Positions 25,560-36,851 of a DNA stretch of 61,942 bases are shown here, one piece after another. The DNA lies in assembly GCF_902859705.1 (NCBI RefSeq), contig NZ_CADIJO010000031.1, forward strand, positions 1 to 61,942. Reading direction: 5' to 3'. The notes beneath the pieces were generated by a model, which saw only the letters and a list, made by a program, of their open reading frames with translations, was not told the DNA's origin and did not search any database. Each line of letters begins with the position of its first letter. Within the stretch, counting starts at the first letter, position 1. The stretch is from Achromobacter deleyi (GTDB lineage Bacteria > Pseudomonadota > Gammaproteobacteria > Burkholderiales > Burkholderiaceae_B). A program made the position numbers and the translations under genes.

Positions 25560-26183
25560 ATGGAACTCATGCGACACCTGAACACCGGCCGCGCCTGGCG
25601 CGGCCTGCTGCTGGCCCTGTGCGTACTGCTCGCCGCGTGCGGCGACCGCAACGTCGACTGGAAGCTGTACAACGTCCGCGGCCACCTGCCCGACCTGAAG
25701 TTCTCGTTGCCGGGCGCCGGCGGCAAGACCGTCAGCAGCGACGACCTGAAGGGCAAGACGGTGCTGCTGTTCTTCGGCTATGCCAGCTGCCCCGACATCT
25801 GCCCCACCACCATGGCGCAGCTGTCGGCCGTGTTGCAGAACCTGGGCGACAAGGCCCGCGATGTACGCATCCTGTTCGTCAGCGTCGATCCGCACCGGGA
25901 CACGCCCGACATCCTGCAGGCCTACGTCAACGCCTTCAACAACAACGCCATCGGCGTGACCGGCAACGAAAAGCAGGTGGCCGACCTGGCGCGGCGCTAC
26001 CGCGTGGCCTACCAGATCGAAAAGCCCAGGCCGGGCGACGATGCCGACCAGTACGAAGTCACGCACAGCCGCGGCGTGTATATATTCGACAAGGAAGGCC
26101 GCGCGCGGCTGCTGGCCTCGGACACCGACAGCATCGAGACGCTGACCCACGACCTGCGCCAGCTGATCGATCTGACGTCCTGA
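25560..26183 (+). CDS. SCO1/SenC-family copper-binding lipoprotein
   Basis: 207 aa. A lipoprotein signal peptide ends at Cys27 (LLAAC). The thioredoxin-like domain carries the copper site Cys77-PDI-Cys81 and His169 (VTHSRG), the full SCO ligand set. It delivers copper to, or keeps reduced, the CuA site of cytochrome oxidase at the outer face of the membrane. An ATG at 25569 is an equally good start, with GGAA at a suitable distance. It stands alone between the methyltransferase and the GlsB-type gene. Confidence 0.93.
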   Translation: MELMRHLNTGRAWRGLLLALCVLLAACGDRNVDWKLYNVRGHLPDLKFSLPGAGGKTVSSDDLKGKTVLLFFGYASCPDICPTTMAQLSAVLQNLGDKARDVRILFVSVDPHRDTPDILQAYVNAFNNNAIGVTGNEKQVADLARRYRVAYQIEKPRPGDDADQYEVTHSRGVYIFDKEGRARLLASDTDSIETLTHDLRQLIDLTS

Positions 26184-26328
26184 CGATTGCTTCACCCGCA
26201 CGACACCGGCGCGATGCGGCGCAGCATGTTGCGCCCTCGCCCCACATACCAGTTGTTACAGCCCCTGCGCGGCGCGCGTGAGTAATATCAGGACGCATCG
26301 CCCCTTTACCCTCGCAAGGAGTACGCGC

Positions 26329-26580
26329 ATGAGCATCATCATCATGATCATCGTCGGGTTCATCGTGGGCCTGATCGCCCGCGCGATCATGCCCGGAGAC
26401 CAGAACATGGGGATCATCATGACCACCATCCTGGGCATCATCGGCGCCGTCGTGGCCGGTTTCCTGGGCCAGAACCTGGGCTGGTACGCCCCGGGCGAAC
26501 CGGCAGGCTGGATCGGTTCGATCGTCGGCGCCATCATCGTCCTGTTCGTGGTGGGCCTGGTCACCAAGAAACGCGGCTGA
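26329..26580 (+). CDS. GlsB/YeaQ/YmgE-family small membrane protein
   Basis: 83 aa, three hydrophobic segments (about 2-20, 28-48, 58-78) with the family motifs GFIVGLIARAIMPG, GIIMTTILGIIGAVVAGFLG and GWIGSIVGAIIVL. These proteins are linked to general stress in many bacteria; biochemical function unknown. AAGGAG lies 8 nt before the ATG. A strong terminator follows. Confidence 0.92.
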   Translation: MSIIIMIIVGFIVGLIARAIMPGDQNMGIIMTTILGIIGAVVAGFLGQNLGWYAPGEPAGWIGSIVGAIIVLFVVGLVTKKRG

Positions 26581-26606
26581 CGCTCCGTCGCGCACGCCAG
26601 AAACAA

Positions 26607-26641
26607 AGCGGGCCGATCTTTCGATCGGCCCGCTTTTTTTT
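26607..26641 (+). terminator. Rho-independent terminator
   Basis: AGCGGGCCGATC (26607-26618), loop TTTC, GATCGGCCCGCT (26623-26634), then a run of T to 26641. It ends the GlsB-type gene and may also stop the converging efflux operon. Confidence 0.93.
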
Positions 26642-26686
26642 GCGCCGCCCCGTGCTGCGAGGCGGTGCACCATGCCGGATGCAGCG

Positions 26687-28186
26687 TCAGCCGGGCTGCG
26701 CCTGGCCCGCCGCCGGCGCGGCCGCGCCATCGGCCGGCTGCGCCGCGGTGACGGTGCGCTCGGTCCAGCCGCCGCCCAGCACCTTGTACAAGGTCACCAG
26801 GTTCGACAGGCGCGTCAGGCGCGTGTTCACCAGCGTCTGCTGGGCGTTGTACAGCGAACGCTGCGAGTCCAGCACCGTCAGGTAGTCGTCGATACCCTGG
26901 CGAAAACGCTGGTCGGACAGGTCGTAGGCGCGCTGGTTGGCGGACACCAGCAACTGTTGCGCCTGGATCTGCTCGTCCAGCGTGCCGCGCCCGGCCAGGG
27001 CGTCGGCGACCTCGCGAAAGCCCGTCTGGATGGACTTTTCGTACTGCGCGACCTGGATGTTCTTCTGCACCTTGGCCAGGTCCAGATTCGCCAGCAGCGA
27101 GCCGCCCGCGAAGATCGGCACGGTGATCTGGGGCACGAAGCTCCAGGCGCCGGAACCGCCGTCGAACAGGCCGCCCAGGCTGGCGCTGGCCGTGCCGGCG
27201 TTGCCGGTCAGGCTGATGGTCGGGAAGAACGCGGCGCGCGCCGCGCCGATGTTGGCGTTGGCGCCCTTCAACTGGTGCTCGGCCGCGCGGATGTCCGGGC
27301 GGCGCGCCAGCAGTTCGGACGGCAGCCCGGCCGGCAAGGCGGTGGGCAGCATGCCGTCGTCCAGCTTGACGGCGTTGTCCAGCGCCGCCGTCATGTCCGG
27401 CGACAGCGGCTGGCCCACCAGCAGTACCAGCGCGTTGCGGTCCTGCGCGGCCTGGCGTGTGTATTGCGACAGGTTGCTCTGCGCGGTGCGCAGCGACACT
27501 TCGGCCTGGCTCAGGTCCAGCGCCGTGGACAGGCCCTGGTCGAAGCTTTGCTTGGTGAGCTTGTACGAATCGTCCTGGCTCTTGAAGGTGTCGCGGGTCA
27601 GGTTCAGCAGTTCCTGGTCGGCGCGCAGCGTCAAGTAGGCGTTGGCCACTTCGGCGATCAGCGTCAACTGGGTCGCCGTGCGGGTTTCGTCCAGCGCCAG
27701 GTAGGATTCCAGCGCCTTGTCGCTCAGGCTGCGGATGCGGCCGAACAGGTCCAGTTCCCACGACGACAGCGCGGCGCCCACCTGGTAGCTATGGCTGGTG
27801 GTGGCCTGGCCGCTGGCCGACAGGTCGGCCGGCGTGCGCTGCGCGGTTTCCTTGCCGGCGATGCCCACGCTGGGCAGCAGGTCGGCGCGCTGGATGCGGT
27901 ATTGCGCCCGGGCGGCCTCGACGTTCAGGGCCGCCACGCGCAGGTCGCGGTTGTTGGCCAGCGACTGCTCGATCAGTTGCTGCAGCAGCGGATCGGTGAA
28001 GAAGTCGCGCCACCCGATGTCGGCAGTTGCCACGCCGGTGCCGGCCGCGTCCGCCTTGTAGGACGGACCGGTCGGGTACGACGAGGACACCGGCGCATCG
28101 GGCCGTTCGTAGGTCGGGGCCAGCGAGCAGCCCGCCAGGGCCGCCGCCAGGGAAACAGACAGCAAGGTTCTCATCTGAAGCTTCAT
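26687..28186 (-). CDS. Outer-membrane efflux channel, OprM/NodT type lipoprotein
   Basis: 499 aa. Lipoprotein signal ending LAGCS (Cys20), then two TolC-type repeats, with motifs [28 protein letters not shown] and [11 protein letters not shown]. It forms the outer-membrane duct of an RND efflux pump. The ATG overlaps the stop of the RND gene by 4 nt. A Pro/Ala/Gln tail of about 25 residues follows the last helix. The gene set resembles AxyM of Achromobacter AxyABM or OprM of Pseudomonas, but which of these is nearest cannot be fixed without alignment. Confidence 0.94.
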   Translation of the reverse strand: MKLQMRTLLSVSLAAALAGCSLAPTYERPDAPVSSSYPTGPSYKADAAGTGVATADIGWRDFFTDPLLQQLIEQSLANNRDLRVAALNVEAARAQYRIQRADLLPSVGIAGKETAQRTPADLSASGQATTSHSYQVGAALSSWELDLFGRIRSLSDKALESYLALDETRTATQLTLIAEVANAYLTLRADQELLNLTRDTFKSQDDSYKLTKQSFDQGLSTALDLSQAEVSLRTAQSNLSQYTRQAAQDRNALVLLVGQPLSPDMTAALDNAVKLDDGMLPTALPAGLPSELLARRPDIRAAEHQLKGANANIGAARAAFFPTISLTGNAGTASASLGGLFDGGSGAWSFVPQITVPIFAGGSLLANLDLAKVQKNIQVAQYEKSIQTGFREVADALAGRGTLDEQIQAQQLLVSANQRAYDLSDQRFRQGIDDYLTVLDSQRSLYNAQQTLVNTRLTRLSNLVTLYKVLGGGWTERTVTAAQPADGAAAPAAGQAQPG

Positions 28187-31100
28187 TGCGGTTTTCCTTC
28201 GACGGACACGTCCTGCGCATCGTTGGCGCTGGGGTCGTGCTTGTCGCGCCGCGCGCTCATGCGTTCCACCTTGAACAGGCGCAGCATGATCACGAAGAAC
28301 GCGGGGACGAAGAAGATGGCCAGGAAGGTCGCGGTCAGCATGCCGCCGATCACGCCGGTACCGATGGCGTTCTGGCTGCCCGAACCGGCGCCCGACGAGA
28401 TCGCGAGCGGCACCACGCCCAGGATGAACGCCAGCGACGTCATCAGGATGGGGCGCAGACGCTGGCGAGCCGCGTGGATGGCCGATTCGGTCAGGCTGGC
28501 GCCGGCCTCGTAGTGCTCTTTGGCGAACTCCACGATCAGGATGGCGTTTTTGGCCGCCAGCCCGATTGTCGTCAACAAGCCCACCTGGAAGTACACGTCG
28601 TTGGACAGGCCGCGCAGCAGCGTGGCCGCCAGCGCGCCGATGATCCCCAGCGGCACCACCAGCATGACCGCCGTCGGGATGCTCCAGCTTTCATACAGTG
28701 CCGCCAGGCACAGGAACACCACGATCAGCGAAATCGCGTACAGCGCGGGAGCCTGGGCGCCCGACAGCCGTTCTTCGTACGACATGCCGGTCCATTCGAA
28801 ACCGACGCCCACCGGCAGCTTGCTGGCGATGCGTTCCATTTCGTTCATGGCCGCGCCCGAGCTGTAGCCCGGCGCCGCCTGGCCCTGGATGTTGAAGGAC
28901 GGCACGCCGTTGTAGCGGTTCAGCTTTTGCGGGCCGAAGCTCCAGGTGGCCTTGGCGAACGCCGAGAAAGGCACCATGTCGCCGTTGTTGTTGCGCACGT
29001 ACCATTTGTCCAGGTCGTCGGGCAGCATGCGCGAGGACGCTTCGCCCTGTGCGAACACCTTCTTGACCCGGCCGCGATCGATGAAGTCGTTGACGTACGA
29101 CGAGCCCCACGCGGTCGACAGCGTGCTGTTGATGTCCGACACGGACACGCCCAGCGCACGCGCCTTTTCACGGTCGATATCCAGCTGGTACTGCGGCGCG
29201 TCTTCGATGCCGTTGGGGCGCACGCCCTGCAGGATCTTGCTTTGCGCGGCTTCGCCCAGCAACTGGTTGCGCGCGGCCAGCAGCTTGTCATGGCCCACGC
29301 CGGCGCGGTCCATCAGCTGGAAGTCGAAACCGTCGACGTTGCCCAGTTCCATCACCGAGGGCGGCGGCACCACGAACAGCTGGGCGTCGCGCTGGGTCTT
29401 CCTGAAGTGGGCGTTGGCGCGCGCCGCCACGGCGGCCGCCTTCAACTTGGCGTCGCCGCGCTCTTCCCAGTCACGCAGCTTGATGAACAGGATCGAGGCG
29501 TTCTGGCCCCGGCCGCCGAAATTGAAGCCGTTGACGGCGAACACGGAGGTGACGGCGTCTTTTTCCTCGGTCAGGAGGTAGTTGGTGGCTTCGTCGATGA
29601 CGGCCTTGGTGCGTTCGGCGGTGGCGCCGGCCGGGGTCTGGATCTGGGCGAACAGAATGCCCTGGTCTTCGCCCGGCAGGAACGCGGTCGGGATGCGGGT
29701 GAACATCCAGCCCATCGCGATGACGATGGCCAGGTACACCACCATCAGGCGCTTGGTGCGGCCCAGGCCGCGCGCCACGGTGTTGGCGTAGCCGTTGCTG
29801 CTGCGCTCGAACGTGCGGTTGAACCAGCCGAAGAAGCCGCGCTTGGTGCCGTGGTGGCCCTTGGGAATGGGCTTGAGCAGCGTGGCGCACAAGGCCGGCG
29901 TGAAGACGATGGCCACGATCACCGACAGCACCATCGAGGACACGATGGTGATGGAGAACTGGCGGTAGATCACGCCCGTGGAGCCGCCAAAGAACGCCAT
30001 CGGGATGAACACGGCGGCCAGCACCATGGCGATGCCGATCAGCGCGCCGGTGATCTGGCCCATGGATTTACGCGTGGCCTGCTTGGGCGTCAGGCCCTCT
30101 TCGGCCATCACCCGTTCCACGTTTTCCACCACCACGATGGCATCGTCCACCAACAGGCCGATGGCCAGCACCATGCCGAACATTGTCAAGGTATTGATGG
30201 AATAGCCGAACGCGGCCAACACGCCGAACGTACCCAGCAGCACCACCGGCACCGCCAGCGTCGGAATCAACGTGGCGCGGAAGTTCTGCAGGAACAGGTA
30301 CATCACCAGGAAGACCAGGATGATGGCTTCGATCAGCGTCTTGAACACTTCCTCGATGGACAGGCTGACGAACGGCGTCGTGTCGTACGGATAGACGACG
30401 TCCATGCCCGGCGGGAAGTACGGCTTCAGGTTGTTGATGGTGTCGCGCACCGCCTGGGCCGTATCCAGCGCGTTGGCGCCCGGGGCCAGCTTGATCGCCA
30501 GGCCCGAAGCGGGCTTGCCGTTGAAGTAGCTGTCGATGGCGTAGGTCTGGCCGCCCAGTTCGATGCGGGCGACGTTGGCCAGGCGCACCTGGGAACCATC
30601 GGGATTGACCTTGAGCAGGATGCGGCCGAAGTCTTCCGGCTTTTCCAGGCGCGAGGGGCCGATGATGGTGGCGTTCAGTTGCTGGCCGCGCACGGCGGGC
30701 AGGCCGCCGAGCTGGCCGGACGACACCTGGACGTTCTGCTCTTTGATGGCGTTGACCACGTCGACCGTGGTCAGGCCATAGTTCACCAGCTTGGCCGGAT
30801 CGAGCCAGATGCGCATGGCGTACTGCGAGCCGAACAGCTGGAAGTCACCCACGCCCTCGGTACGGCTGATGGGGTCCTGGACGTACGAGGCGACGTAGTC
30901 GGCCAGGTCGTCCTTGGTCATCGTGCCGTCGGTGGACACGAAGCCCGCCACGATCAGGAAGTTCTTGGTGGCCTTGGTGACGCGAATGCCCTGCTGCTGC
31001 ACTTCCTGCGGCAAGAGCGGTTGCGCCAGCGACAGCTTGTTCTGCACCTGCACCTGGGCGGTGTCGGGGTTGGTGCCCTGGCGGAACGTCAGCGTGATGG

Positions 31101-31365
31101 ACATGCTGCCGTCGGAGTTGCTTTCCGAGGAAATGTACTCCAGGCCGTCAAGGCCGTTCATCTGCTGCTCGATCACCTGCACCACGGTGTCCTGCACGGT
31201 CTGCGCGGACGCGCCCGGGTAGGTCACCGCGATGCCGATGGCCGGCGGCGCGATATTCGGATATTGCGAAACCGGCAGTTTCAGAATGGACAACGCGCCG
31301 GCCATCATCAGCACGATCGCGATCACCCATGCGAAAACCGGTCTTTCGATAAAAAACTTTGCCAT
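28183..31365 (-). CDS. RND multidrug efflux transporter, AcrB/MexB (HAE-1) type
   Basis: 1060 aa. Starts [20 protein letters not shown], with two large periplasmic domains and 12 membrane helices as usual. The proton-relay acidic pair is in [17 protein letters not shown] (about 400-416), and the FxGG-like [18 protein letters not shown] and C-terminal [16 protein letters not shown] are typical HAE-1 motifs. It exports drugs from the periplasm and inner membrane. Middle gene of adaptor-pump-channel; 14 nt after the adaptor gene and overlapping the channel gene by 4 nt. Confidence 0.96.
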   Translation of the reverse strand: MAKFFIERPVFAWVIAIVLMMAGALSILKLPVSQYPNIAPPAIGIAVTYPGASAQTVQDTVVQVIEQQMNGLDGLEYISSESNSDGSMSITLTFRQGTNPDTAQVQVQNKLSLAQPLLPQEVQQQGIRVTKATKNFLIVAGFVSTDGTMTKDDLADYVASYVQDPISRTEGVGDFQLFGSQYAMRIWLDPAKLVNYGLTTVDVVNAIKEQNVQVSSGQLGGLPAVRGQQLNATIIGPSRLEKPEDFGRILLKVNPDGSQVRLANVARIELGGQTYAIDSYFNGKPASGLAIKLAPGANALDTAQAVRDTINNLKPYFPPGMDVVYPYDTTPFVSLSIEEVFKTLIEAIILVFLVMYLFLQNFRATLIPTLAVPVVLLGTFGVLAAFGYSINTLTMFGMVLAIGLLVDDAIVVVENVERVMAEEGLTPKQATRKSMGQITGALIGIAMVLAAVFIPMAFFGGSTGVIYRQFSITIVSSMVLSVIVAIVFTPALCATLLKPIPKGHHGTKRGFFGWFNRTFERSSNGYANTVARGLGRTKRLMVVYLAIVIAMGWMFTRIPTAFLPGEDQGILFAQIQTPAGATAERTKAVIDEATNYLLTEEKDAVTSVFAVNGFNFGGRGQNASILFIKLRDWEERGDAKLKAAAVAARANAHFRKTQRDAQLFVVPPPSVMELGNVDGFDFQLMDRAGVGHDKLLAARNQLLGEAAQSKILQGVRPNGIEDAPQYQLDIDREKARALGVSVSDINSTLSTAWGSSYVNDFIDRGRVKKVFAQGEASSRMLPDDLDKWYVRNNNGDMVPFSAFAKATWSFGPQKLNRYNGVPSFNIQGQAAPGYSSGAAMNEMERIASKLPVGVGFEWTGMSYEERLSGAQAPALYAISLIVVFLCLAALYESWSIPTAVMLVVPLGIIGALAATLLRGLSNDVYFQVGLLTTIGLAAKNAILIVEFAKEHYEAGASLTESAIHAARQRLRPILMTSLAFILGVVPLAISSGAGSGSQNAIGTGVIGGMLTATFLAIFFVPAFFVIMLRLFKVERMSARRDKHDPSANDAQDVSVEGKPQ

Positions 31366-31379
31366 GCAAGGCTCCCTGA

Positions 31380-32573
31380 CTACTGCTTGGCGGCCGCGGC
31401 GCCCGCTTGCGGCTGCTGCGGCGACTTGGCGCCGGCTTCGGTGGCAACCACCTCAACGCCCGGACGCACCATCTGCACGCCTTCCACGATGACCTTTTCG
31501 CCGGCCTTCAGGCCGTCGGTAACCAGCCACTGGTCGCCGATGGCGCGATCGGTCTTGAGTTCACGCAGTTCGACTTTGTTCTCGGCGTTCACCACCAGGG
31601 CCGTCGGCAGGCCGCGCTGGTTGCGCGTCACGCCACGTTGCGGCACCAGCAGGCCATCGGCCGCCACGCCATCGACCAGGCGGGCACGCACGAACATGCC
31701 CGGCAGCAGCCGGCGATCGGGGTTGGGGAACACGGCGCGCAGCGTGACCGAGCCCGTGCCCTGGTCCACCGTCACTTCCGAGAACTGCAGCTTGCCTTGC
31801 TGGGTGTATTGCGAACCGTCTTCCAGCGTCAGCGTCACCAGCGCGGCCTGCTCGCCTTCGGCCTTTTTCAGCTGGCCGCTGGCCAGCGCATTCTGCAGGC
31901 GCAGCAGCTGGACGCTGGATTGGGTGAGGTCGACGTACATCGGGTCGATCTGCTGGACCGCGGCCAGGGCCGTGGCCTGGTTGGCCGTGACCAGCGCGCC
32001 TTCGGTGACGGCCGAGCGGCCGATGATGCCGTCGATGGGCGACAGCACCTTGGTGTAGACCAGGTTGATGCGCGCGGTGTCCAGCGCGGCCTTGGCCGAC
32101 AGCACGTCGGCAACGGCCTGGTCGCGCGAGGCGACGGCGTTGTCGTAGGTCTGTTGGCTGACGGCGCGGGTGGCGACCAGCGGCTTGTAGCGTTCGGCCA
32201 GCAGGGCGGCGGTCTTTTGCTGCGCCTGGGCGCGCGCCAGGGCGGCCTTCTGGCTGTCGAAGCTGGCCTGGTAGAGCGCGGGGTCGATCTGGTAGAGCTG
32301 CTCGTTCGCCTTGACCTCGCCGCCTTCGGTGAACAGGCGCTTTTGCACGATGCCGTTGACCTGCGGGCGGACTTCAGCCACGCGGAAAGGCGAGGTGCGG
32401 CCAGGCAATTCGGTGGTCAGGGAAACCGGCTTGGTGGTCAGCGTCACCACCGTCACCTGCGGCTTGCCCGCCTGGGGCGCGTCCTGCTTCTTGCCGCAAG
32501 CGGCCAACGTCAGAGCCGATGCCGTCAGCGTGACCACCGCCGCGCTGCGCCACATAGCGCTTTTCTTGTTCAT
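31380..32573 (-). CDS. RND periplasmic adaptor, AcrA/MexA type lipoprotein
   Basis: 397 aa from the ATG at 32573 (a nearby ATG at 32582 adds 3 residues; the frame extends much further without homology). Lipobox LTLAACG near residue 26. The order of domains is that of AcrA: barrel/lipoyl half ([34 protein letters not shown]), an alpha-helical hairpin (about 95-160), the second lipoyl half ([20 protein letters not shown]) and membrane-proximal domain ([14 protein letters not shown]). It couples pump and channel. First gene of the operon, divergent from a LysR gene. Confidence 0.95.
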   Translation of the reverse strand: MNKKSAMWRSAAVVTLTASALTLAACGKKQDAPQAGKPQVTVVTLTTKPVSLTTELPGRTSPFRVAEVRPQVNGIVQKRLFTEGGEVKANEQLYQIDPALYQASFDSQKAALARAQAQQKTAALLAERYKPLVATRAVSQQTYDNAVASRDQAVADVLSAKAALDTARINLVYTKVLSPIDGIIGRSAVTEGALVTANQATALAAVQQIDPMYVDLTQSSVQLLRLQNALASGQLKKAEGEQAALVTLTLEDGSQYTQQGKLQFSEVTVDQGTGSVTLRAVFPNPDRRLLPGMFVRARLVDGVAADGLLVPQRGVTRNQRGLPTALVVNAENKVELRELKTDRAIGDQWLVTDGLKAGEKVIVEGVQMVRPGVEVVATEAGAKSPQQPQAGAAAAKQ

Positions 32574-32891
32574 AGATTGCATTCCCGATTTCCAACTAAA
32601 AAGGTAGCCCTCGCGCCCGCCCATCAGGGGCTGATCGCCCGCTGGAAGGCCCCGGTCGCCGCGGGAGTCGCGGCGGCATCGGCGGCACGTCCCGGACCGC
32701 GCGGCGGTCGGGATCGCGAGGATTGACTGGGGTGGTGTTGCCTCAGGCATCAGGCGGGGCTTAGACGCAATGCTGCATTGCAGAAATTGCATTTTGCGTT
32801 ATCCCGCTCCAGAAACAAAGGGGCATATGGAGAAAACATCATTCCAGATATGGGACAATCTTTCGTCCCAACGTGTGACAGAATCGCTTTC
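32574..32891. promoter_or_regulatory. Divergent efflux-operon / lysR control region with two inverted repeats
   Basis: 318 bp without a gene. Two clean inverted repeats are candidate operators: GCAATG-CTG-CATTGC at 32767-32781, followed at once by the related half TTGCATTTTGC, and TGGGAC-N8-GTCCCA at 32851-32870, 21 bp before the lysR start. The second would be well placed for autoregulation of lysR. The stretch 32583-32760 shows nothing further that I can name. Confidence 0.6.
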
Positions 32892-33815
32892 ATGAAACGC
32901 TTACAAGGCATGGAACTCTTCGTCGAGGTCGCCAAGACGCGTAGTTTTAGCCGCGCCGCGGCCGCGCTGGGTGTCCCGAAATCCACGTTGTCTCGCCAGG
33001 TGGCCGAACTTGAACGTTCGGTCGGCCTGCGCCTGCTCAGCCGCACCACCCGCAAGGTCGAGTTGACGGACGCCGGCCGGCTGTACTTCGAACGCTGCCA
33101 GCGCATCGTGGCCGAGGCCCAGATCGCCCATGAAGAGCTGCAGAAGCTGGTCGACACGCCGTCGGGGCCGCTGCGGGTGAACATGCCGGCGGATTTCGGC
33201 ACGGACTTCCTGGCTGAATCGTTCATGGAATTCTCGCGCCGCTACCCCGACGTCACCTTTTTCCTGGACCTTGCCAATCCCGACCACGCGCAGCGCGTGT
33301 TCCAGACCTGCGATATTTCCATCGAAATCGGCGATCTGCCCGATTCGACGCAGATTGCGAGGCTGCTGGGCATGCTGCCGGCCCATCTGTACGCCTCGCG
33401 CGAATACCTGGAGAAACATGGCGAACCCACGCACCCCAGCGACTTGACCCGCCACGAGTGCATCGAGTTCCGCGCCGAAGGCGCCGGCCGGGTGACCCGC
33501 TGGCCGCTGAACAGCGGCGACCAGCACATTCAGTTCACGCCGGGCAACCGGTTTTCCGTGAATGGCGTGGCGATGGCCCGGCGCCTGGCGATGCTGGGCG
33601 CGGGAATCACCGTGCTGGTCGGCGGCCAGACCGCCGAACAGAAATCGGGCCAGTTGCGGCGTGTGCTGCCCGATTGGCAGCTGGGCCCGTTTCCGGTGTA
33701 TGCCGTCACGGAAACACGATTGCTGCCCGCCAAGACCCGGATTTTCATCGAATTCCTGATGGAACGCCTGGGCGGCGACGGGCAGGCGAAGGATACCGCG
33801 CCCTTCATGAAATGA
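32892..33815 (+). CDS. LysR-family regulator, likely of the efflux operon
   Basis: 307 aa from the ATG at 32892; upstream residues in the open frame are not LysR-like. HTH in the first 60 residues (SFSRAAAALGVPKSTLSRQVAELERSVGLRLLSRTTRKVELT), effector-binding domain after residue 90. Divergent from the RND operon across 318 bp containing two inverted repeats, which is the usual arrangement for a LysR controlling its neighbour. Inducer not known. Confidence 0.92.
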   Translation: MKRLQGMELFVEVAKTRSFSRAAAALGVPKSTLSRQVAELERSVGLRLLSRTTRKVELTDAGRLYFERCQRIVAEAQIAHEELQKLVDTPSGPLRVNMPADFGTDFLAESFMEFSRRYPDVTFFLDLANPDHAQRVFQTCDISIEIGDLPDSTQIARLLGMLPAHLYASREYLEKHGEPTHPSDLTRHECIEFRAEGAGRVTRWPLNSGDQHIQFTPGNRFSVNGVAMARRLAMLGAGITVLVGGQTAEQKSGQLRRVLPDWQLGPFPVYAVTETRLLPAKTRIFIEFLMERLGGDGQAKDTAPFMK

Positions 33816-33898
33816 AGGCGGTTTGGAAACAGACTGAAAAATTTGTGGCGCGGCGGCCAGGCCCCGCGCCGCGCTGAGCGGCGCGCGGGCGCCGGCCC

Positions 33899-34630
33899 CT
33901 AGAAGCGTTCGTCTTCGCGCAGGTAGCGCCATTGCCCCAGCGGCAGGTCGCCCAGCGACACGCGGCCGATGCGCACGCGCTTGAGTCCCACCACCTTCAG
34001 CCCGACCAGTTCGCACATGCGGCGAATCTGGCGCTTCTTGCCTTCGCGCAGCACGAAGCGCAGCTGGTCGTGGTTCTGCCAGCGCACCTGCGCAGGCTTG
34101 AGCGCCTTGCCGTCCAGCGACAGGCCATGGTTGAGCAGCGCCAGGCCATGGTCGGACAGGTCGCCCTGCACCCGCACCAGGTATTCCTTGTCGACGCTGG
34201 AATCCTCGCCGATCAGGTGCTTGGCGATGCGGCCGTCTTGCGTCAGCACCAACAGGCCCTGCGAATCGATGTCCAGCCGCCCGGCCACGGCCAGGCCGTC
34301 CAGGTGGCCGCGTTCGAAGCGCTGCGGGCTGCGGCAGCCCTCGAAGCGTGAGCGCGCGTCGATCAGCGCGACGGCGGGCGTGTAGCCTTTCTCGGCCTGG
34401 CCTGACACGTAGCCCACCGGCTTGTTGATGAGGATGGTGACGCGCGAGGTCTGGCGCGCCTGCGCCGCGCGTTCCAGTGTGATGACCTGGTCGGGATAGG
34501 CCTTGGCGCCCAGTTCGGACACCACTTCGCCGTCGACCCGGACCCAGCCGCGTTCGATATAGCTGTCGGCCTCGCGGCGCGAACAGAGTCCACGCTCGGA
34601 CATGAGCTTGGAGATTCGTACTTTTTCCAT
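33899..34630 (-). CDS. rRNA/tRNA pseudouridine synthase, RluF-like
   Basis: 243 aa from the ATG at 34630. N-terminal S4 RNA-binding domain ([25 protein letters not shown]), then the RsuA/RluB/RluE/RluF catalytic domain with the catalytic Asp120 in [23 protein letters not shown] and [20 protein letters not shown]. The pattern [17 protein letters not shown] near the end resembles E. coli RluF, which modifies 23S rRNA and tRNA-Tyr. Assignment within the family is not certain. Divergent from ubiC. Confidence 0.88.
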   Translation of the reverse strand: MEKVRISKLMSERGLCSRREADSYIERGWVRVDGEVVSELGAKAYPDQVITLERAAQARQTSRVTILINKPVGYVSGQAEKGYTPAVALIDARSRFEGCRSPQRFERGHLDGLAVAGRLDIDSQGLLVLTQDGRIAKHLIGEDSSVDKEYLVRVQGDLSDHGLALLNHGLSLDGKALKPAQVRWQNHDQLRFVLREGKKRQIRRMCELVGLKVVGLKRVRIGRVSLGDLPLGQWRYLREDERF

Positions 34631-34753
34631 GGGCGGTATTGTATGCGGAGCCCGGCGCGCGGCCGGTGCCGCGCCTTGCCCGGCGCCCCTGCGGCAATCG
34701 GACACAGGGCGCGGGCGCGAATCCGCCCGCGGCCCTTGGCATAATACGCAGCC

Positions 34754-35377
34754 ATGATGAACCTAGCCGTAGCACATCACCCTCCCCTGGCAACGGGCTG
34801 GCTGGCCAGCGCCCCGCCCGTGCTGACCCTGGCCCAGCGCCATTGGCTGTTCCGTCCCGGCGCCCTGACCGCCGGCCTGCGCCAGGTCGGCCAGGTACGC
34901 CTGCGGGTGCTGGCCGAATACGCCGACGGCGCCCCCGCCGACGAGGCGCGCGCCATGCGCATCGCCCCCGGTTCGCCAGTGTGGGTGCGCGAAGTGCTGA
35001 TGTCGGTCAATGGCGTGGACAGCGTGCCGGCGCGCAGCCTGACGCCGCTGCGCGCCTCGCACGGCGCCTGGCAAGGCATGCGCCGCCTGTTGACGCGGCC
35101 GCTGGCCGACATGCTGTACCACGACAGCACCGTCATCCGTTCGCCGTTCGCGTGCCGGCGCCTGGCCTCGCCCGTGCCGTTCCATGCCACCGCCACCACG
35201 GCGCTGGCGCAAGGCGGCCGGCCGCAGGATGCCGACCGCGTCTGGGCGCGCCGCTCGGTGTTCTGGCGCCAGGGCCAGCCGCTGCTGGTGGCCGAATGCT
35301 TCCTGCCGGGCTTCTGGGAACAAGTGGCGGGCCGCCAGGCGCCGCCCCTGGTGCCGCACCAGCGCACCCCGCGCTGA
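34754..35377 (+). CDS. ubiC: Chorismate lyase UbiC
   Basis: 207 aa. It converts chorismate to 4-hydroxybenzoate and pyruvate, the first step of ubiquinone synthesis. [16 protein letters not shown] and VWVREVLM near residues 31-46 and 76-83 fit the family; Arg79 corresponds to the substrate-binding Arg76 of E. coli, and Glu181 (LLVAECFLP) to the active-site Glu. Two ATG codons in tandem at the start; the second would remove one residue. The C-terminal [16 protein letters not shown] is the best-conserved segment. Confidence 0.9.
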   Translation: MMNLAVAHHPPLATGWLASAPPVLTLAQRHWLFRPGALTAGLRQVGQVRLRVLAEYADGAPADEARAMRIAPGSPVWVREVLMSVNGVDSVPARSLTPLRASHGAWQGMRRLLTRPLADMLYHDSTVIRSPFACRRLASPVPFHATATTALAQGGRPQDADRVWARRSVFWRQGQPLLVAECFLPGFWEQVAGRQAPPLVPHQRTPR

Positions 35378-35408
35378 TCGTTGCGCGCGGCGCGCCCTGC
35401 CCGCGCGC

Positions 35409-36827
35409 TCAGGCATGCGCGGGCCGCGGCCGGGTATCCACCGCCAGGCACAACAGCGCCGTCAGCAGCGCCAGGCCCACGTGGCCGATGTACAGCGGAT
35501 CGAAATCCGCATGGCTCAGCGAACCCTTGCCCAGCAGCAGCACGGTCAGCGCCACGCCCAGCACCGCGCCGATCTGCCGCGTCGCCTGGTTGACGGCGCT
35601 GCCCACCGCATAGTGCTGCGGCGGCAAGCGATTCACGGCGGCGCCGGCCAGTGACGGCAGCACCATGCCCACGCCCAGGCCGCTCAGGATCAGGCCCGGC
35701 AGCCACTGCGTCAGATACGCAGGCTCGGCGCCCGGCACCAGCAGGAACCACAGGCCGCTGGCCGCATACACCAGCGCCCCGCCCACCAGGAAGGGCCGAT
35801 GGCCCCTGCGCGCGGCCAGCTTGCCCGTGATGATGGCCGTGGGCATCACCAGCAGCGGCCCCGGTGTGACGGCTAGGCCGGCGCGCGGCAGGCTGTAGTG
35901 CCAGACCCCCGTCATGTAGAAGAAGAAGGCGAAGAACATCATCGCGAACGCAATGCCGAAGCTGAGCGTGGCCAGGTTCACGTAGCGGTAGGTGCGATGC
36001 TTGAACAATGACAGGTCCACCAGCGGATGCGGCGTGGTGCGGGCCCAACCCACGAAGGCCGCCAGCGAGACCAGCCCCACGGCCGCCACCATCCACAGCT
36101 CGCCGCGCGTCCAGGTGGGCGACTCGGACTGCACGATGGACAACGCCACCGCGCCCACGCCCACCATCAGCAGCGCCATGCCCACGCCATCGACGCGGCG
36201 GCGCGCTTCGGGCCGCACCGATTCCACCAGCCGGCTGGCGCCGAACCACAGCGACAGCGCGCCCAGAGGCAGGTTGATGTAGAACGCCCAGGGCCAGCCG
36301 GCGGCGTCCACTACGAAGGCGCCCAGGCTGGGGCCGACCGCCGCCGCCAAGCCCGCGACGGCGCCCCACAGGCTGACCGCCACCGAACGCTGCGATGCCG
36401 GAAAGGCGGCCAGCACGATGGACAGCGACGCGGGCGTCAGCAGCGCGGCGCCGACCGCCTGCGCCACGCGCGCGGCGATCAGCCAGCCCACATTGCCGGC
36501 CAGCCCGCAGGCCGCCGACGCCGCCAGGAACAGCAGCACGCCGACCATGAACATGCGCTTGCGGCCATGCGTGTCGGCCAGGCCGCCCGACGGGATCAGC
36601 ATCGCCGCGTAGACCACGGTGTAGCCATTGAGCACCCACGACATGTCGGCGGCCGAGGCCTCGGGAAAGCCGGCGCGCATGGCGCTGAACGCGGCGTAGA
36701 GCATGGTCGCGTCCAGCGAGACCAGGAAGACGGCGACGCTGGCGATCCAGAAGATGGGCCAGGGCGACGCGGCCGCGTGCGGCACGGCGGCGGGCTGGGC
36801 CGCCGCGGAAGTTGCAGGGGAGGACAT
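35409..36827 (-). CDS. MFS transporter, DHA2 (14-helix drug:H+ antiporter) family
   Basis: 472 aa. The start motif LDATMLYAAFSAM and WVLNGYTVVYAAMLIPSGGLADTHGRKRMFMVG (motif A between helices 2 and 3) and AARVAQAVGAALLTPASL are DHA2 signatures. Probably exports a toxic compound. It starts 24 nt after the SDR gene, so the two form an operon, behind a palindrome shared with the upstream tetR gene. Confidence 0.92.
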   Translation of the reverse strand: MSSPATSAAAQPAAVPHAAASPWPIFWIASVAVFLVSLDATMLYAAFSAMRAGFPEASAADMSWVLNGYTVVYAAMLIPSGGLADTHGRKRMFMVGVLLFLAASAACGLAGNVGWLIAARVAQAVGAALLTPASLSIVLAAFPASQRSVAVSLWGAVAGLAAAVGPSLGAFVVDAAGWPWAFYINLPLGALSLWFGASRLVESVRPEARRRVDGVGMALLMVGVGAVALSIVQSESPTWTRGELWMVAAVGLVSLAAFVGWARTTPHPLVDLSLFKHRTYRYVNLATLSFGIAFAMMFFAFFFYMTGVWHYSLPRAGLAVTPGPLLVMPTAIITGKLAARRGHRPFLVGGALVYAASGLWFLLVPGAEPAYLTQWLPGLILSGLGVGMVLPSLAGAAVNRLPPQHYAVGSAVNQATRQIGAVLGVALTVLLLGKGSLSHADFDPLYIGHVGLALLTALLCLAVDTRPRPAHA

Positions 36828-36851
36828 GATGGTCGGACTCGAAAGGGGATA

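Noticed and set aside
28027..32058. Plus-strand open frame of about 1340 codons opposite the RND pump genes
   Set aside because: Antisense shadow of the adaptor and pump; composition is arginine/histidine-rich and not protein-like.
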